From assembly GCA_033763835.1 (NCBI GenBank), contig JANRJS010000022.1, positions 62,001-126,000 of the forward strand: a stretch of 64,000 nucleotides of DNA. The letters are read 5' to 3'. The position numbers and the translations under genes are program-made. Below, piece after piece: positions 17,221 through 26,544 of this stretch. Source of the stretch: JAPKYZ01 sp033763835. Its GTDB lineage: Bacteria > Acidobacteriota > Terriglobia > Bryobacterales > Bryobacteraceae. Under the pieces are notes generated by a model. That model saw only the letters and a list, made by a program, of their open reading frames with translations. It searched no databases and was not told the origin of the DNA. How positions within the stretch are numbered: the stretch's first letter is position 1; each line of letters starts with the position of its first letter.

Positions 17221-20200
17221 CTAAAAGTTAAAGCGCAAGCTCAACTGCAAATTGCGCTCGCCGCCTTTACCGGTAACCCGCCCGAAGTTGGCGTTCGTGG
17301 GGTTGCGTTCCAAGCCGCCCCCGGTCGCACCGCCCAAGTTGGGGTGGTTGAGGAAGTTGAACCCGTCGGCACGGAACTGAAGGTTATACCGCTCCGCGAA
17401 ACGGAAGTTCTTGAACACCGAAATGTTCCAGTTCTGGAAACCCGGAGCATACGTCTTGTTCCGGTTGAACTGGGTGGTGAACGTTCCGGCGGCCGGACGC
17501 GTAGCCAGCGTTTGGGCGTTGTTGACGATCTTCGGGTCGAACCAGAAGCCTTGGCCGGCGTTCGCCGTGAACTCCCGGTTGTAGGTGATGTCACCCGAGA
17601 GGTTCCAGATCTGAGCGCCGGAACCTGGCCCGACACCCGCGAAATCGTCGCCGGTAGCGATCGTTCCGGGAGTACCGCTCTGGAACTGCGTTGTGCCGGA
17701 AATCTGCCAGCCGCCGAAGGCCGTCTTCGTCCAACCACTACCGTCCTTCAGGAACGGCAGTTCGTAAATGTAGTTGATCACGACCACATTGCGGGTGTCG
17801 AAATCCGACGGACTCCAGAGGTTGGAAGCGTCGAAAGCGTTCGGCAGAATGTCGCGAGGGCCGGAGCCATTGTCCGTACTCTTCGCGTAGGTATAGGCGA
17901 TCCCCCAGCTAAAGCCATTCGTGAAACGCCGGTTGACGCCCAACTGGAACGCCTGATAGAACGAACTCGCTTCCGAGTTGGACACGCGGATCGGTCCGTA
18001 GCCCGAATAGGGGCGCAGGAAGTTCGCGTTCACACCGGGGTTAGCCTGGATCGTGCCCGGCGCCAGCTGGTTGATGTTGCGTTCGCGAAGCAAGTGCAAC
18101 CCCTTGCGTCCGACATAGCTCAACTCAATGGTGTGCCTTCCGGGAAGCTCGCGCTCCACCGTGGCGTTCCACGCCCATGACTCGGGAATCGGGTAGATCC
18201 GGTCCTGCGACGTCACCGAGAGCGGGAAGCTGGCGCGCGAACCGCCGCCGGGATTGTCGACGATCGGGTTGGGAATCGAAGCCAGCGGTTGCAACGGCGG
18301 ATTGCCACCGAGGAACGTGGAGTCGGACACACCGAGGCGCGTCGAGAACCGGCCGACACCCGCGCGAACCACCATTTTCGGGTTCATCGCGTACGCGATT
18401 CCCAAACGGGGCTGCCAGAGAGTGTTGGTGTTCGAGTAGCTCTTCGAAGCGCCGCGGAACAAGCGATTGAATTCGCCGGAATCGGCGATCGCCACCCGGC
18501 CCAAGGCCGCGTCGGGCCAACCGTCGCCGGGGATCACGATGCCGTTGTAAGCGTCGCCGGTGCCCGCGATCGGATTTCCCGTAGCACGATCGACCCGAAT
18601 CGCCTGCGCCGGGTTGTAGAGCGAAGGATCGAAAATCGCCATGTTCCGCCAGAGCGAGTAGTACGGCTGAATGGTCGATACCCGCATGCCGAGTTCGAGC
18701 TTGAGTTTATCGGTGACCTTCCAGCCGTCGTTCACGAAGAACTCGAGCATATGGCCGCGATACGGCGTATAGTTTCGGCGTCCGATCTCGGCGTAGTTCG
18801 TAGCCAAACCCAGCGCCATATCGGCGATCGCAGTTCCCGAACCGCCCGGACGGGCGTCGGCGAACTCGAAGCGGCCGTTCTGGTTATCGGTGCCGCCGGG
18901 AACGCCGGATACATTGATCTGGTCGTAGTCGTTCTGCCCCGCGCGCTCGAACGAAACGCCGAACTTGATCGTGTGGCTGCCGACGATCTTGGTGGTGTTA
19001 TTCGCGATCACGTAAATCGGTCCCGCCGAGCGCGACGGGTAAGGGCTACCCGTGTAGGTCGAGAACACGTTGATGCCGATCGCCGGAATCTTATTTTGGA
19101 TGTCCTTGCCGTCCGGGAACAAGTACGGGTAATTGATGCCGTACGTGGTACGGTCGAGGCCCGTCTGATCGCGGAAGAGAAGGTCCACCTGATCGCGGCT
19201 GGCCGTGATTAGGGTTTCGTTCACCGTCGTGGAATTGATGGTCCGCGTCCAGTTTATCGAAGCCGACTGGTTGGGACGGATAATCACGCGGTCGCTCAAC
19301 AAGAAGTTCGTTTGGAACACGTTCGTGTCTTCGAAATTGAAGAACGACATCCGGAACTTCACCTGATCCTTCGAAGTGGGCAGGATGTCGAGACCATAGG
19401 TGTCCTTGCGCTGATTGGTCGGCTGGCCGCGCAATCCGAACCAGTTATTCGTACCCTGCGGCGTCGCGAGATTCGGCAGCGGATAGACGTTCATCAGTCC
19501 GCGGCCGTTGGGGCTGAGCCGATTCGTGGGAATCACATTGTTCGCGAAAGGTTGATTGTTGTTCAGCGGATCGCGGATGATTCGCGTACCGCTGTAGAAC
19601 GAGTTCGTCGACAAGAGTTCGCCGAAGTTTCCCGCGCGCATGGCCGCCGTCGGTACGGTACGCAAACCGCTCGAAACCGCGCGGCGTCGCACCCATTCCT
19701 GGCTCACATAGAAAAACGCCTTGCTTTTATCGGTGTTCCATTTGCCCGGAATAAAGATAGGACCGTTGAAGTTCCAGCCGAACTGGTTGAATTTGTTCGG
19801 CTGCCGGACCGTCCCGTTTCGATTGTTGGTCCAACTGTTCGCGTCCAACTTCTCATTGCGGAGGTATTCGTAGATACCGCCATGGAACTGTTGGCCGCCG
19901 GTCTTGGTGACAATTCGAATTTGGCCGCCCGCCGAACGGCCATACTCGGCCGAATAATTCGCGGTCAGGATCTGGACTTCCTGGACGGCGTCGAGATCGA
20001 CCGAACCGATCGAGGTACCGTTCGCGCGGGTACGGATGCCCACTGCGCCATCGAAGGTGATCAGATTGTCCTGGCTGCGGCTGCCATTAATCGAAAATCC
20101 ACCCGAATCTGGGCCGAAGCTGAAATTCGCCAGTGTTCCACCGCGCACGCCCGGCTTGAGAAGGGCGAGGAAAATGGGATTGCGGCCGTTCAACTGGAGA

Positions 20201-20628
20201 TCGGAAATCTGCTTACCTTCGACCAGTTTGCCCAGTTGGGACGTTTCGGTTTGGATCGCGCCCACCGACGCGGACACTTCGATCGTTTCGGTGGTCTGGC
20301 CAACCTGCATAGCAACGTTGAGCGTCGCCGGAAGATTGGGATCGATCTTGTTGCTCTTCGATTCGTATTTCTTGAATCCAGCCACTTCCACGCTCAATGT
20401 GTAGACACCGGACGGAATTGAGGGGATGGTGTAAACGCCGGAACCGGTAGTCAACGTCTCACGAGTGGCACCCGTCGATTCGTTTCGGGCAACCACTTTC
20501 GCATTGGCGATCGCCGCGCCGGATGGATCGGTAACCGTTCCGGTAATCGACGATAAGTCGGACTGAGCGAAACTCGCGATGGCGGCTAGAGGTAACAACG
20601 CCGCACGCCAAGAACGCACAAGGTTCAT
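17221..20628 (-). CDS. Oar-like TonB-dependent receptor with carboxypeptidase-regulatory N-domain
   Basis: An 1135-residue outer-membrane receptor. The signal peptide ends near 'AAIASFAQ'. A CarboxypepD_reg domain ('ITGTVTDPSGAAIANAKV', 'SGVYTIPSIPSGVYTLSVEVAG') is followed by a plug ('LQLNGRNPIFLALLKPGVR' and 'ANYSAEYGRSAGGQIRIVTK') and a long beta-barrel rich in aromatic strands, ending in '...LQLSLRFNF' with the terminal Phe typical of outer-membrane proteins. The start at 20628 has AGGAG five bases upstream. This class is hugely expanded in Acidobacteria and is thought to import or bind large oligomers; the substrate is unknown. It converges on the propeller sensor kinase. Its leader has a promoter and a hairpin, described separately. 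Confidence 0.93.
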   Translation of the reverse strand: MNLVRSWRAALLPLAAIASFAQSDLSSITGTVTDPSGAAIANAKVVARNESTGATRETLTTGSGVYTIPSIPSGVYTLSVEVAGFKKYESKSNKIDPNLPATLNVAMQVGQTTETIEVSASVGAIQTETSQLGKLVEGKQISDLQLNGRNPIFLALLKPGVRGGTLANFSFGPDSGGFSINGSRSQDNLITFDGAVGIRTRANGTSIGSVDLDAVQEVQILTANYSAEYGRSAGGQIRIVTKTGGQQFHGGIYEYLRNEKLDANSWTNNRNGTVRQPNKFNQFGWNFNGPIFIPGKWNTDKSKAFFYVSQEWVRRRAVSSGLRTVPTAAMRAGNFGELLSTNSFYSGTRIIRDPLNNNQPFANNVIPTNRLSPNGRGLMNVYPLPNLATPQGTNNWFGLRGQPTNQRKDTYGLDILPTSKDQVKFRMSFFNFEDTNVFQTNFLLSDRVIIRPNQSASINWTRTINSTTVNETLITASRDQVDLLFRDQTGLDRTTYGINYPYLFPDGKDIQNKIPAIGINVFSTYTGSPYPSRSAGPIYVIANNTTKIVGSHTIKFGVSFERAGQNDYDQINVSGVPGGTDNQNGRFEFADARPGGSGTAIADMALGLATNYAEIGRRNYTPYRGHMLEFFVNDGWKVTDKLKLELGMRVSTIQPYYSLWRNMAIFDPSLYNPAQAIRVDRATGNPIAGTGDAYNGIVIPGDGWPDAALGRVAIADSGEFNRLFRGASKSYSNTNTLWQPRLGIAYAMNPKMVVRAGVGRFSTRLGVSDSTFLGGNPPLQPLASIPNPIVDNPGGGSRASFPLSVTSQDRIYPIPESWAWNATVERELPGRHTIELSYVGRKGLHLLRERNINQLAPGTIQANPGVNANFLRPYSGYGPIRVSNSEASSFYQAFQLGVNRRFTNGFSWGIAYTYAKSTDNGSGPRDILPNAFDASNLWSPSDFDTRNVVVINYIYELPFLKDGSGWTKTAFGGWQISGTTQFQSGTPGTIATGDDFAGVGPGSGAQIWNLSGDITYNREFTANAGQGFWFDPKIVNNAQTLATRPAAGTFTTQFNRNKTYAPGFQNWNISVFKNFRFAERYNLQFRADGFNFLNHPNLGGATGGGLERNPTNANFGRVTGKGGERNLQLSLRFNF

Positions 20629-20639
20629 AATTTTCTCCT

Positions 20640-20662
20640 GAAGCTGGGAACTTTCCCGCTTC
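20640..20662 (-). promoter_or_regulatory. 5'-leader hairpin next to the receptor's ribosome site
   Basis: GAAGC-GGGA and TCCC-GCTTC pair around a four-base loop with one unpaired base, ending one base before the AGGAG of the TonB receptor gene. It could hide or expose the ribosome site or stabilise the mRNA. It lies between the predicted transcription start and the start codon. Confidence 0.55.
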
Positions 20663-20668
20663 TGGGAT

Positions 20669-20698
20669 TGTATATGACTAAATGGCCGCGCGTGTAAA
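20669..20698 (-). promoter_or_regulatory. Predicted sigma70-type promoter of the TonB receptor gene
   Basis: On the minus strand TTTACA (20698-20693) and TATACA (20674-20669) are separated by 18 bases, with five and four consensus matches. The start of transcription would fall near 20662, giving a leader of about 35 bases that holds the hairpin. This is the only promoter in the window I consider reasonably convincing. Confidence 0.5.
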
Positions 20699-20705
20699 TT
20701 GTGCG

Positions 20706-21386
20706 TTACTTTCCGAGAGCGGACGCTAACCGTTCGCGGAACCGAACGTACTCGGGAGATTCGATCCCGGCTCGGGCCGTCGCTAGCAAAGCGTCGCTAT
20801 CCGATTGAAAAAAAGCCGGTTCGTTTAACCATAGGCCGGGAAAGACTTGGGACCGGTGGATGCCTTCGCCGTCCGCAGGCGTTTCCGTGTAGCTGGCGCC
20901 AACCAATCGCCGCCAAACGATTTTCGGTTGGGGGAGCAGTTCGACGGTGACGTACTCCTGGACGCCCGCCCGCCCATACAGCGCGAGCTTCGGTCCAAAA
21001 TCGACCTCAGTGCTGGTAAGGCAAATTTCGACGGCGAGTTCCGGCGCGCCGTCAGGATACTTACCCCGAACGCGGGACTGGCCCCCATACTTTGGTTCCA
21101 GGTAGAGCGCGGCATCCGGTTGCGGCATGCTGCCGAGCATCGACCAGGAGCCGTTCGCGCAGAATCGGCACCCAACTGTGTGCAACGCATAATAGCCTAA
21201 GACGCAATGGACCAAGCCGTCCGTAAGGCCGTGATCGAGACTGACCGGCGATGGCACGTAGACCACTCCTTCAATGAGTTCGGCGTTCTTTAAGCCGGGC
21301 AAGGCGTCCCAGCGCGCGATGAACCGCTCGAGATCCATGCGCTCGCCCGTGATGAGAGGCCGCGATACGACGTGTGGCAGCGCCAT
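20706..21386 (-). CDS. Uma2-family (DUF820) putative endonuclease, second copy
   Basis: A 226-residue Uma2 protein with the same plan as the copy at 12859: 'FIARWDALPGLKNAELIEG' at the N-terminus, PD in 'GSMPQPDAALYLEPKYGGQS', 'ELAVEICLTSTEVDFG' and 'LALYGRAGVQEYVTVELL'. The two share long identical or near-identical blocks ('YGGQS', 'GRAGVxEY', 'SQ/RVFPGLWLN') but differ elsewhere, so the duplication is old or they arrived separately. It lies between the TonB receptor upstream region and hemB, all on the minus strand. Function unknown. Confidence 0.87.
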   Translation of the reverse strand: MALPHVVSRPLITGERMDLERFIARWDALPGLKNAELIEGVVYVPSPVSLDHGLTDGLVHCVLGYYALHTVGCRFCANGSWSMLGSMPQPDAALYLEPKYGGQSRVRGKYPDGAPELAVEICLTSTEVDFGPKLALYGRAGVQEYVTVELLPQPKIVWRRLVGASYTETPADGEGIHRSQVFPGLWLNEPAFFQSDSDALLATARAGIESPEYVRFRERLASALGK

Positions 21387-21390
21387 GCGT

Positions 21391-22365
21391 CTAGCTTATC
21401 GCCCGCGCTGCGTCCTTGGCGAAGTAGGTCAGCACGAAGTCCGCCCCCGCGCGGCGAATCGAAATTAGGCTCTCCATCATTGCCCGATCCCGGTCGATCC
21501 AGCCATTGCGCGCCGCCGCCTCGATCATCGAAAACTCGCCCGAAACCTGGTAAGCCGCCAGCGGAACGTCAGGGAAACGCTCCCGCGCGCGCGTCAGGAT
21601 GTCGAGATATGGCATGGCGGGTTTCACCATCAGCATGTCCGCCCCTTCGTCGAGGTCGAGCGCCATCTCGCGCATCGCCTCGCGCCAATTTGGCGGGTCC
21701 ATCTGATAGCTGCGCCGGTCGCCGAACTGCGGCGTCGACTCGGCGGCTTCCCGGAACGGCCCATAGAAGCAACTGGCGTATTTGGCGGCATAGGACAGGA
21801 TCGGCGTGTGCGTGAACCCCGCAACGTCAAGCGCCGCTCGGATCGCGCCGACGCGCCCGTCCATCATGTCGGATGGCGCGACGATGTCGGCTCCGGCCCG
21901 CGCGTGCGACACCGCCGATTTCGCCAGCCAATCGAGCGTCGGGTCGTTCGCTACGTCTTCGCCCTCGACGAGCCCGCAGTGCCCATGCGACGTGTACTCG
22001 CAGTTGCATACGTCGGTGACTAAGACTAGAGCCGGTACTTCACGTTTCACCGTTCGCAAAGCACGCTGCACAATCCCTTGGTCGTCGTAAGCTCCGGAAG
22101 CGATCTCGTCCTTATGATCCGGGATTCCAAACAGAATCACGCCGCCCAGCCCAAGAGCCTTCGCCTCGGCGCACTCCTTCACCAACTCGTCGATCGAAAG
22201 CTGGAAATTGCCCGGCATCGACGAGATCGGCTTGCGAACGCCTTCGCCCTCGACAACAAACAGCGGCAAGACCATTTGCTCCGGCGCAAGCCGGGTCTCG
22301 CGCACCAGACGCCGCAACGGTTCGCTTCGCCGCATCCGGCGCAATCGATTGACGGGGAAGGCCAC
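21391..22365 (-). CDS. hemB: Porphobilinogen synthase (5-aminolevulinate dehydratase)
   Basis: A 324-residue enzyme of tetrapyrrole synthesis that condenses two 5-aminolevulinate molecules. The two active-site lysines are K195 ('SYAAKYASCFYGPFREA') and K248 ('ADMLMVKPAMPYLD'). The cysteine-rich loop 'DVCNCEYTSHGHCG' (C120, C122, C130) shows a zinc-dependent active site. Length is normal for the family. The gene stops four bases after the Uma2 start codon region and diverges from the second TonB receptor. A second haem gene, hemL, lies 20 kb away, so the pathway is not clustered. Confidence 0.97.
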   Translation of the reverse strand: MAFPVNRLRRMRRSEPLRRLVRETRLAPEQMVLPLFVVEGEGVRKPISSMPGNFQLSIDELVKECAEAKALGLGGVILFGIPDHKDEIASGAYDDQGIVQRALRTVKREVPALVLVTDVCNCEYTSHGHCGLVEGEDVANDPTLDWLAKSAVSHARAGADIVAPSDMMDGRVGAIRAALDVAGFTHTPILSYAAKYASCFYGPFREAAESTPQFGDRRSYQMDPPNWREAMREMALDLDEGADMLMVKPAMPYLDILTRARERFPDVPLAAYQVSGEFSMIEAAARNGWIDRDRAMMESLISIRRAGADFVLTYFAKDAARAIS

Positions 22366-22403
22366 GGGTTTATTCTACGGGCGTTTCGCCCCAGATCGTT
22401 ACC

Positions 22404-22435
22404 GCTTCGCAACATGCGGTTGTTAGCCTCGAAGC
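22404..22435 (+). promoter_or_regulatory. Hairpin abutting the start codon of the second TonB receptor
   Basis: GCTTCG (22404-22409) pairs with CGAAGC (22430-22435), and inner CAAC pairs with GTTG. The outer arm ends at the base before the ATG at 22436. No Shine-Dalgarno is visible in front of that ATG. Within the element CATGCGGTT occurs at 22413-22421 and again across the start at 22435-22443. Confidence 0.5.
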
Positions 22436-25400
22436 ATGCGGTTCACCTTTTGTTTGTTGTTGGCCCTGGCGCCTTACGCCCACGCGCAGCGCATTGCGAG
22501 CGAGATTACGGGCACGGTCACCGACTCGAGCGGGGCCGCCGTCGTCGGGGCGAAAATCGAAGTCGTCGAGATTGGCACGCAGCGAAAAATCGCCGCCGAG
22601 ACGAACAACGAAGGCATCTACCGGGCGCTGGGCCTCGGGGCCGGGCGGTATGAAATCACGGTTCAGGCGGCGGGTTTCCGTCCCGAGAAGCGGACGGAAA
22701 TCGCGCTCGACGCGGGGCAAGTGCTGCGCGGCGATTTCCAGTTGCAAGTCGGCACCGCCGCCGAGAGTGTCACCGTGGTGGGCGACGCGAGCGCGCTGAA
22801 TCTCGAGACCAGTGAGGTATCCGCCGTCGTCGGACAGCGGGCGATCGTCGATCTGCCCCTCAACGGGCGCAACGTCTACCAACTGGCGGAGTTGCAGCCG
22901 GGCGTAATTCGGGTGGCGGGCAGCGGCTTGCAGGAATCGGAAACCACGGACGCACGCGTCGGCGCGGGTGGATCGCGATTCCGCGATAACCAAATCCTGC
23001 TCGACGGCGTGTCGAATAACAACGACCGGCAGGGCGGGCGTACGACGATCACGCTCAACCCGGACGCGGTAGAGCAATTCCGCATTGTCACCAACAATCT
23101 GTCGGCGGAGTACGGACGGTCGAGCGGCGCGCTGATTAGCGTGATCACCCGCGGTGGCACCAACGACTTTCACGGGACGGCGTTCTGGTTCTTGCGCAAC
23201 GACAATCTCGACGCTTCGAACACGTTCGAGGCGCGTGCCGGTTCGCAGCCGGAGTTCAAGCGCAACCAGTTCGGAGCGACGTTCGGCGGACCGGCGATTA
23301 AGAACCGGCTATTCTTCTTCGGCTCCTACCAGGGCTTGCGATTGCGGCAGCCGCAGCAGCGCCAAGCGACGGTGGAGACCCCCGAGTTTCGCGAATTCGT
23401 GTTCCGCACCCGCCCGAACTCGCTGGCCGCGCGGCTGCTGCGCGACTTCCCGGCAAGGGCCAATCCAACGTTCAACATTCGCGACATCGGCAGTCCCGCT
23501 CCGGGCGTGCAGCGCGCGGGACCGAACGACGGCATCCCGGATTTGGGCGACGTTTTCATCCCCGTCCGCGGCTACACCAACGACGATCAGGTTTCGTTCC
23601 GCGCGGACTACAACTTCAACGAAGGCCGCGACAACGTGAATTTCCGCTTCAGCCAGAACGATCAGGACCGGCAGTCGGCTTCGGGCAATAGCGTTCGGCC
23701 GTTCGACGCCACCACGCTCGAACTCGATCAGAACATCGGCCTGAATTGGACTCGTGTTTTCGGACCCACGGTCACGAACGATTTGCGACTGGGCTACAAC
23801 TTCGACCCGCAGTACACCGACGGCAACTTTCCCGATATTCCGGTGGTTTCGATGAGCACGGCGGGACGCAGTACAGCGCAGTTCGGGGCGACCGACGGAA
23901 TCGTGTTCCCGCTCGACATTCGCACGCATACGTATCACCTTTTCAATTCGCTCAATTGGATCGCGGGCAAGCACACGGTGAAGTTCGGGGGCGAGTTCCG
24001 GCGGGCGGGCGAAAACGGCAACTTCCCGACATTCTTGAAGCCACAGGTGACGTTCTTCGATCTGATGGATTTCGCCGACGACGAAGTGCTGACGCTGCAA
24101 GCGCGCGTCGATCCCTCCACTGGACTGCCTACAGGCACATACCGCAACATGCGGCAAAACGAGTTCGCGTTCTTCGTTCAGGACGATTGGAAGATCACCC
24201 GGCGGCTGACGCTGAACCTGGGCGTGCGATACGACAACTTCGGTCCGCTGACGGAGAAGAACGCACTGCTTTCGACTCTGGTTTTTCAGGATCCCTCGCT
24301 CGCCAACGCACGCATCGAGCGGCGCAATCCGCTGTATGGCCGCGACCACAACAATGTCGCGCCGCGAATCGGCTTCGCCTGGGATCCCACCGGGAACGGC
24401 AAGTGGGCGATTCGCGGCGGCGGAGGAATTTTCTACAGCCGCTTGTGGTCGAACTTCACGGGCAACACGCGATTCAATACACCGGCGTCGCTGCCTGTCA
24501 CGCTGTCGGCGCTCGCGGGGCAGAATCCGTCGGCGGCCTATCGCATTCCATTCACCGGCGATCCGGCGTTCGCGCGGCCGCTTGATCCGAACGGCGGCAA
24601 TACAGCCCTGCGTCCTGCACTACAGGCGGTCGATCCAACGATCCAAGCGCCGTACAACATGCAGTGGTTTTTCGGCGTGCAGCGGCGGCTTCCCGGCGAT
24701 TGGGTGGTCGAAACGAACTACACCGGCACACAAGGGCGCAAGCTACTGCTGCGGAACGAAATCAACCGTTTCTCGGGCGACCGTCTGGACGGAGTCGTGA
24801 ATCGCGTGAATCAGAGCTTCGGCTCGATTATTTGGGGTTCGAACGCAGTGTCGTCGAGCTACCATGCGTTTTCCGCGCAGGCGAATAAGCGATTCGCCAA
24901 GGGCTATCTAGCGCAGGTAGCGTATACATTTTCTCGTTCGATCGACTCGGATTCCGAACCGTTCGGCGGCGGCGCGGGCGAGTTGCAAGGCACGCTGGAA
25001 ACGACGAATCTTAAGCTCGACCGCGGACTCTCCGCGTTCGACGCGGCGCAAAGGCTAGCCGCGAATTTCGTGTGGGAAATGCCGTTCCTGCGCGGACGTG
25101 GCGGTTTTGTCGAAGGCGCGTTCGGCGGCTGGCAGCTAGGCGGGATCGTATCGCTGCAATCGGGCTTTCCGTTCACCGTTGTGACGGGCGAGGATTACAA
25201 CCTCGACGGCGTGTTCACCGACCGCCCGAACGCGGCGGCTTCGATCGATCGCGTCGTCGGCACGTCGCCGAAGAACTTCTCCGATGGAACGTTCGGCGAC
25301 ATTTCGACTTGGGCCAACTTGTTCCGCCCGGCGGCGGCGGGGACCGTACCGACGCTAGGGCGGAATACGTTTCGTGGGCCGGGATTCGCTTCGATCGACG

Positions 25401-25630
25401 CTTCGCTCCTAAAGGTCTTTCCCTTGCCCGGCGTAAAGCGCGAAGGGAGCGCAGTCGAGTTCCGCGCCGAGTTCTTTAATCTCGCCAATCGCGTCAATCT
25501 GCGCGCGCCGTCGAACAGCTTGGGGACATTCAACGCCACGACACAGCGCTGGTCCAACGTGAATTTCGGGCGCTCCACGCTGGCGTTCGAGGGGCGACAA
25601 ATCCAGTTCGCAGTGAAAGTGCGGTTCTAG
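22436..25630 (+). CDS. Oar-like TonB-dependent receptor with carboxypeptidase-regulatory N-domain (second copy)
   Basis: A 1064-residue outer-membrane receptor. Signal peptide 'FTFCLLLALAPYAHAQ'; CarboxypepD_reg domain ('ITGTVTDSSGAAVVGAKIEV', 'GIYRALGLGAGRYEITVQAAG'); plug domain ('LPLNGRNVYQLAELQPGVIR', 'NNLSAEYGRSSGALISVITR'); barrel ending 'EGRQIQFAVKVRF'. Its plan matches the receptor at 17221 but the sequences differ widely, so the substrates probably differ. No ribosome site is obvious; a hairpin abuts the ATG. Its stop codon overlaps the stop of the convergent sugar-isomerase gene by four bases (CTAG). Substrate unknown. Confidence 0.93.
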   Translation: MRFTFCLLLALAPYAHAQRIASEITGTVTDSSGAAVVGAKIEVVEIGTQRKIAAETNNEGIYRALGLGAGRYEITVQAAGFRPEKRTEIALDAGQVLRGDFQLQVGTAAESVTVVGDASALNLETSEVSAVVGQRAIVDLPLNGRNVYQLAELQPGVIRVAGSGLQESETTDARVGAGGSRFRDNQILLDGVSNNNDRQGGRTTITLNPDAVEQFRIVTNNLSAEYGRSSGALISVITRGGTNDFHGTAFWFLRNDNLDASNTFEARAGSQPEFKRNQFGATFGGPAIKNRLFFFGSYQGLRLRQPQQRQATVETPEFREFVFRTRPNSLAARLLRDFPARANPTFNIRDIGSPAPGVQRAGPNDGIPDLGDVFIPVRGYTNDDQVSFRADYNFNEGRDNVNFRFSQNDQDRQSASGNSVRPFDATTLELDQNIGLNWTRVFGPTVTNDLRLGYNFDPQYTDGNFPDIPVVSMSTAGRSTAQFGATDGIVFPLDIRTHTYHLFNSLNWIAGKHTVKFGGEFRRAGENGNFPTFLKPQVTFFDLMDFADDEVLTLQARVDPSTGLPTGTYRNMRQNEFAFFVQDDWKITRRLTLNLGVRYDNFGPLTEKNALLSTLVFQDPSLANARIERRNPLYGRDHNNVAPRIGFAWDPTGNGKWAIRGGGGIFYSRLWSNFTGNTRFNTPASLPVTLSALAGQNPSAAYRIPFTGDPAFARPLDPNGGNTALRPALQAVDPTIQAPYNMQWFFGVQRRLPGDWVVETNYTGTQGRKLLLRNEINRFSGDRLDGVVNRVNQSFGSIIWGSNAVSSSYHAFSAQANKRFAKGYLAQVAYTFSRSIDSDSEPFGGGAGELQGTLETTNLKLDRGLSAFDAAQRLAANFVWEMPFLRGRGGFVEGAFGGWQLGGIVSLQSGFPFTVVTGEDYNLDGVFTDRPNAAASIDRVVGTSPKNFSDGTFGDISTWANLFRPAAAGTVPTLGRNTFRGPGFASIDASLLKVFPLPGVKREGSAVEFRAEFFNLANRVNLRAPSNSLGTFNATTQRWSNVNFGRSTLAFEGRQIQFAVKVRF

Positions 25631-26544
25631 ATCCCAAACGTCTCGCGCATGTAGGCGCGATTGATACGCGCGCCTTCGATCGGCGGGCGCATCGGCGACG
25701 AGTCGAGTTCGCAAGTCAACCAACCCGACCACTTCGACGACTCGAGATGATCGGCGAGGGCCGGAAAATCCACGCCGCCCGACGTACCAAGCGCGAAAAA
25801 CACCGGCTCCGTCATCTTGTCGTTGCGTTCTATTCGAACGGCCGCTCCGCCGCGATGCCGCTCGTGCGTGTCCTTTAGATGGAACTCGACCACGCGCGAC
25901 TTTAGTTCCCGCGCGAGTTTCACCGGGTCCATGCCGCCCAGCGTGATGTGACCCGTATCGAGCACGAACCACACTTGCGCGGGATTCGTGTGTTCCAGGA
26001 TGTACTCCACTTCGCGGCGGCTTTCAAACTGGCTCCACATGTGCGCGTGCGGAGCGAATCTGATTCCCACATCCGCGATCCGGCGGCCGAGTTCGTTGTA
26101 GACCTTCGCCATCTCTCGCAAATCGGCGCCTGTCGAGCCCATTCGCCGGCGCGGTCCCGCGTTGCATTTGAGATGCGTGCAACCGAAAGCCTTAACGAAC
26201 TTGGCGAGCCTAACGTGCTCCTCAATGATTTTTTCGTGTTTGGCCGGATCTTCGAAATGCATCTCCATCGGACCGCCATTCGAGATGGTGACGAAGTTCA
26301 CGCCGATTTCGGCGATACGCGGAGCGATTAACGAGGGATCGTTCTTTTCCCAGGCTTCTTTGAAGTAGTGGATGAAAGTCTCGACGTTGTCGAAGCCGGC
26401 GGCCTTCGCTTCGCGAAACGCGAGCCACGTGTCCTTCTCCCAACCACCCACGGTGTTGGTCGTGATGCCGAGCTTATAGCGCGAATGCCCGCTTGCCAAA
26501 GGCGCGGCGGCCAGCGCCGAGAGTAGTTCCCGGCGAGTCGTCAT
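25627..26544 (-). CDS. Sugar phosphate isomerase/epimerase-like TIM-barrel protein
   Basis: A 305-residue protein of the AP-endonuclease-2/xylose-isomerase-like TIM-barrel family. An N-terminal 'TTRRELLSALAAAPLASG' resembles a twin-arginine export signal, common for this family in Acidobacteria and Planctomycetes. Metal-site candidates include 'GFDNVETFIH', 'HAHMWSQF', 'FVLDTGHITLGG' and 'VVEFHLKD' together with 'LTCELDSS'. The reaction cannot be assigned from sequence; relatives act on inositols, keto-sugars or hydroxypyruvate. It overlaps the upstream beta-propeller gene by ATGA and is co-transcribed with it. Confidence 0.85.
   Translation of the reverse strand: MTTRRELLSALAAAPLASGHSRYKLGITTNTVGGWEKDTWLAFREAKAAGFDNVETFIHYFKEAWEKNDPSLIAPRIAEIGVNFVTISNGGPMEMHFEDPAKHEKIIEEHVRLAKFVKAFGCTHLKCNAGPRRRMGSTGADLREMAKVYNELGRRIADVGIRFAPHAHMWSQFESRREVEYILEHTNPAQVWFVLDTGHITLGGMDPVKLARELKSRVVEFHLKDTHERHRGGAAVRIERNDKMTEPVFFALGTSGGVDFPALADHLESSKWSGWLTCELDSSPMRPPIEGARINRAYMRETFGI

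Noticed and set aside
17206..20421. Long plus-strand frames inside the first TonB receptor
   Set aside because: Antisense shadows of the receptor, rich in Arg, Val and Glu with no domain pattern.
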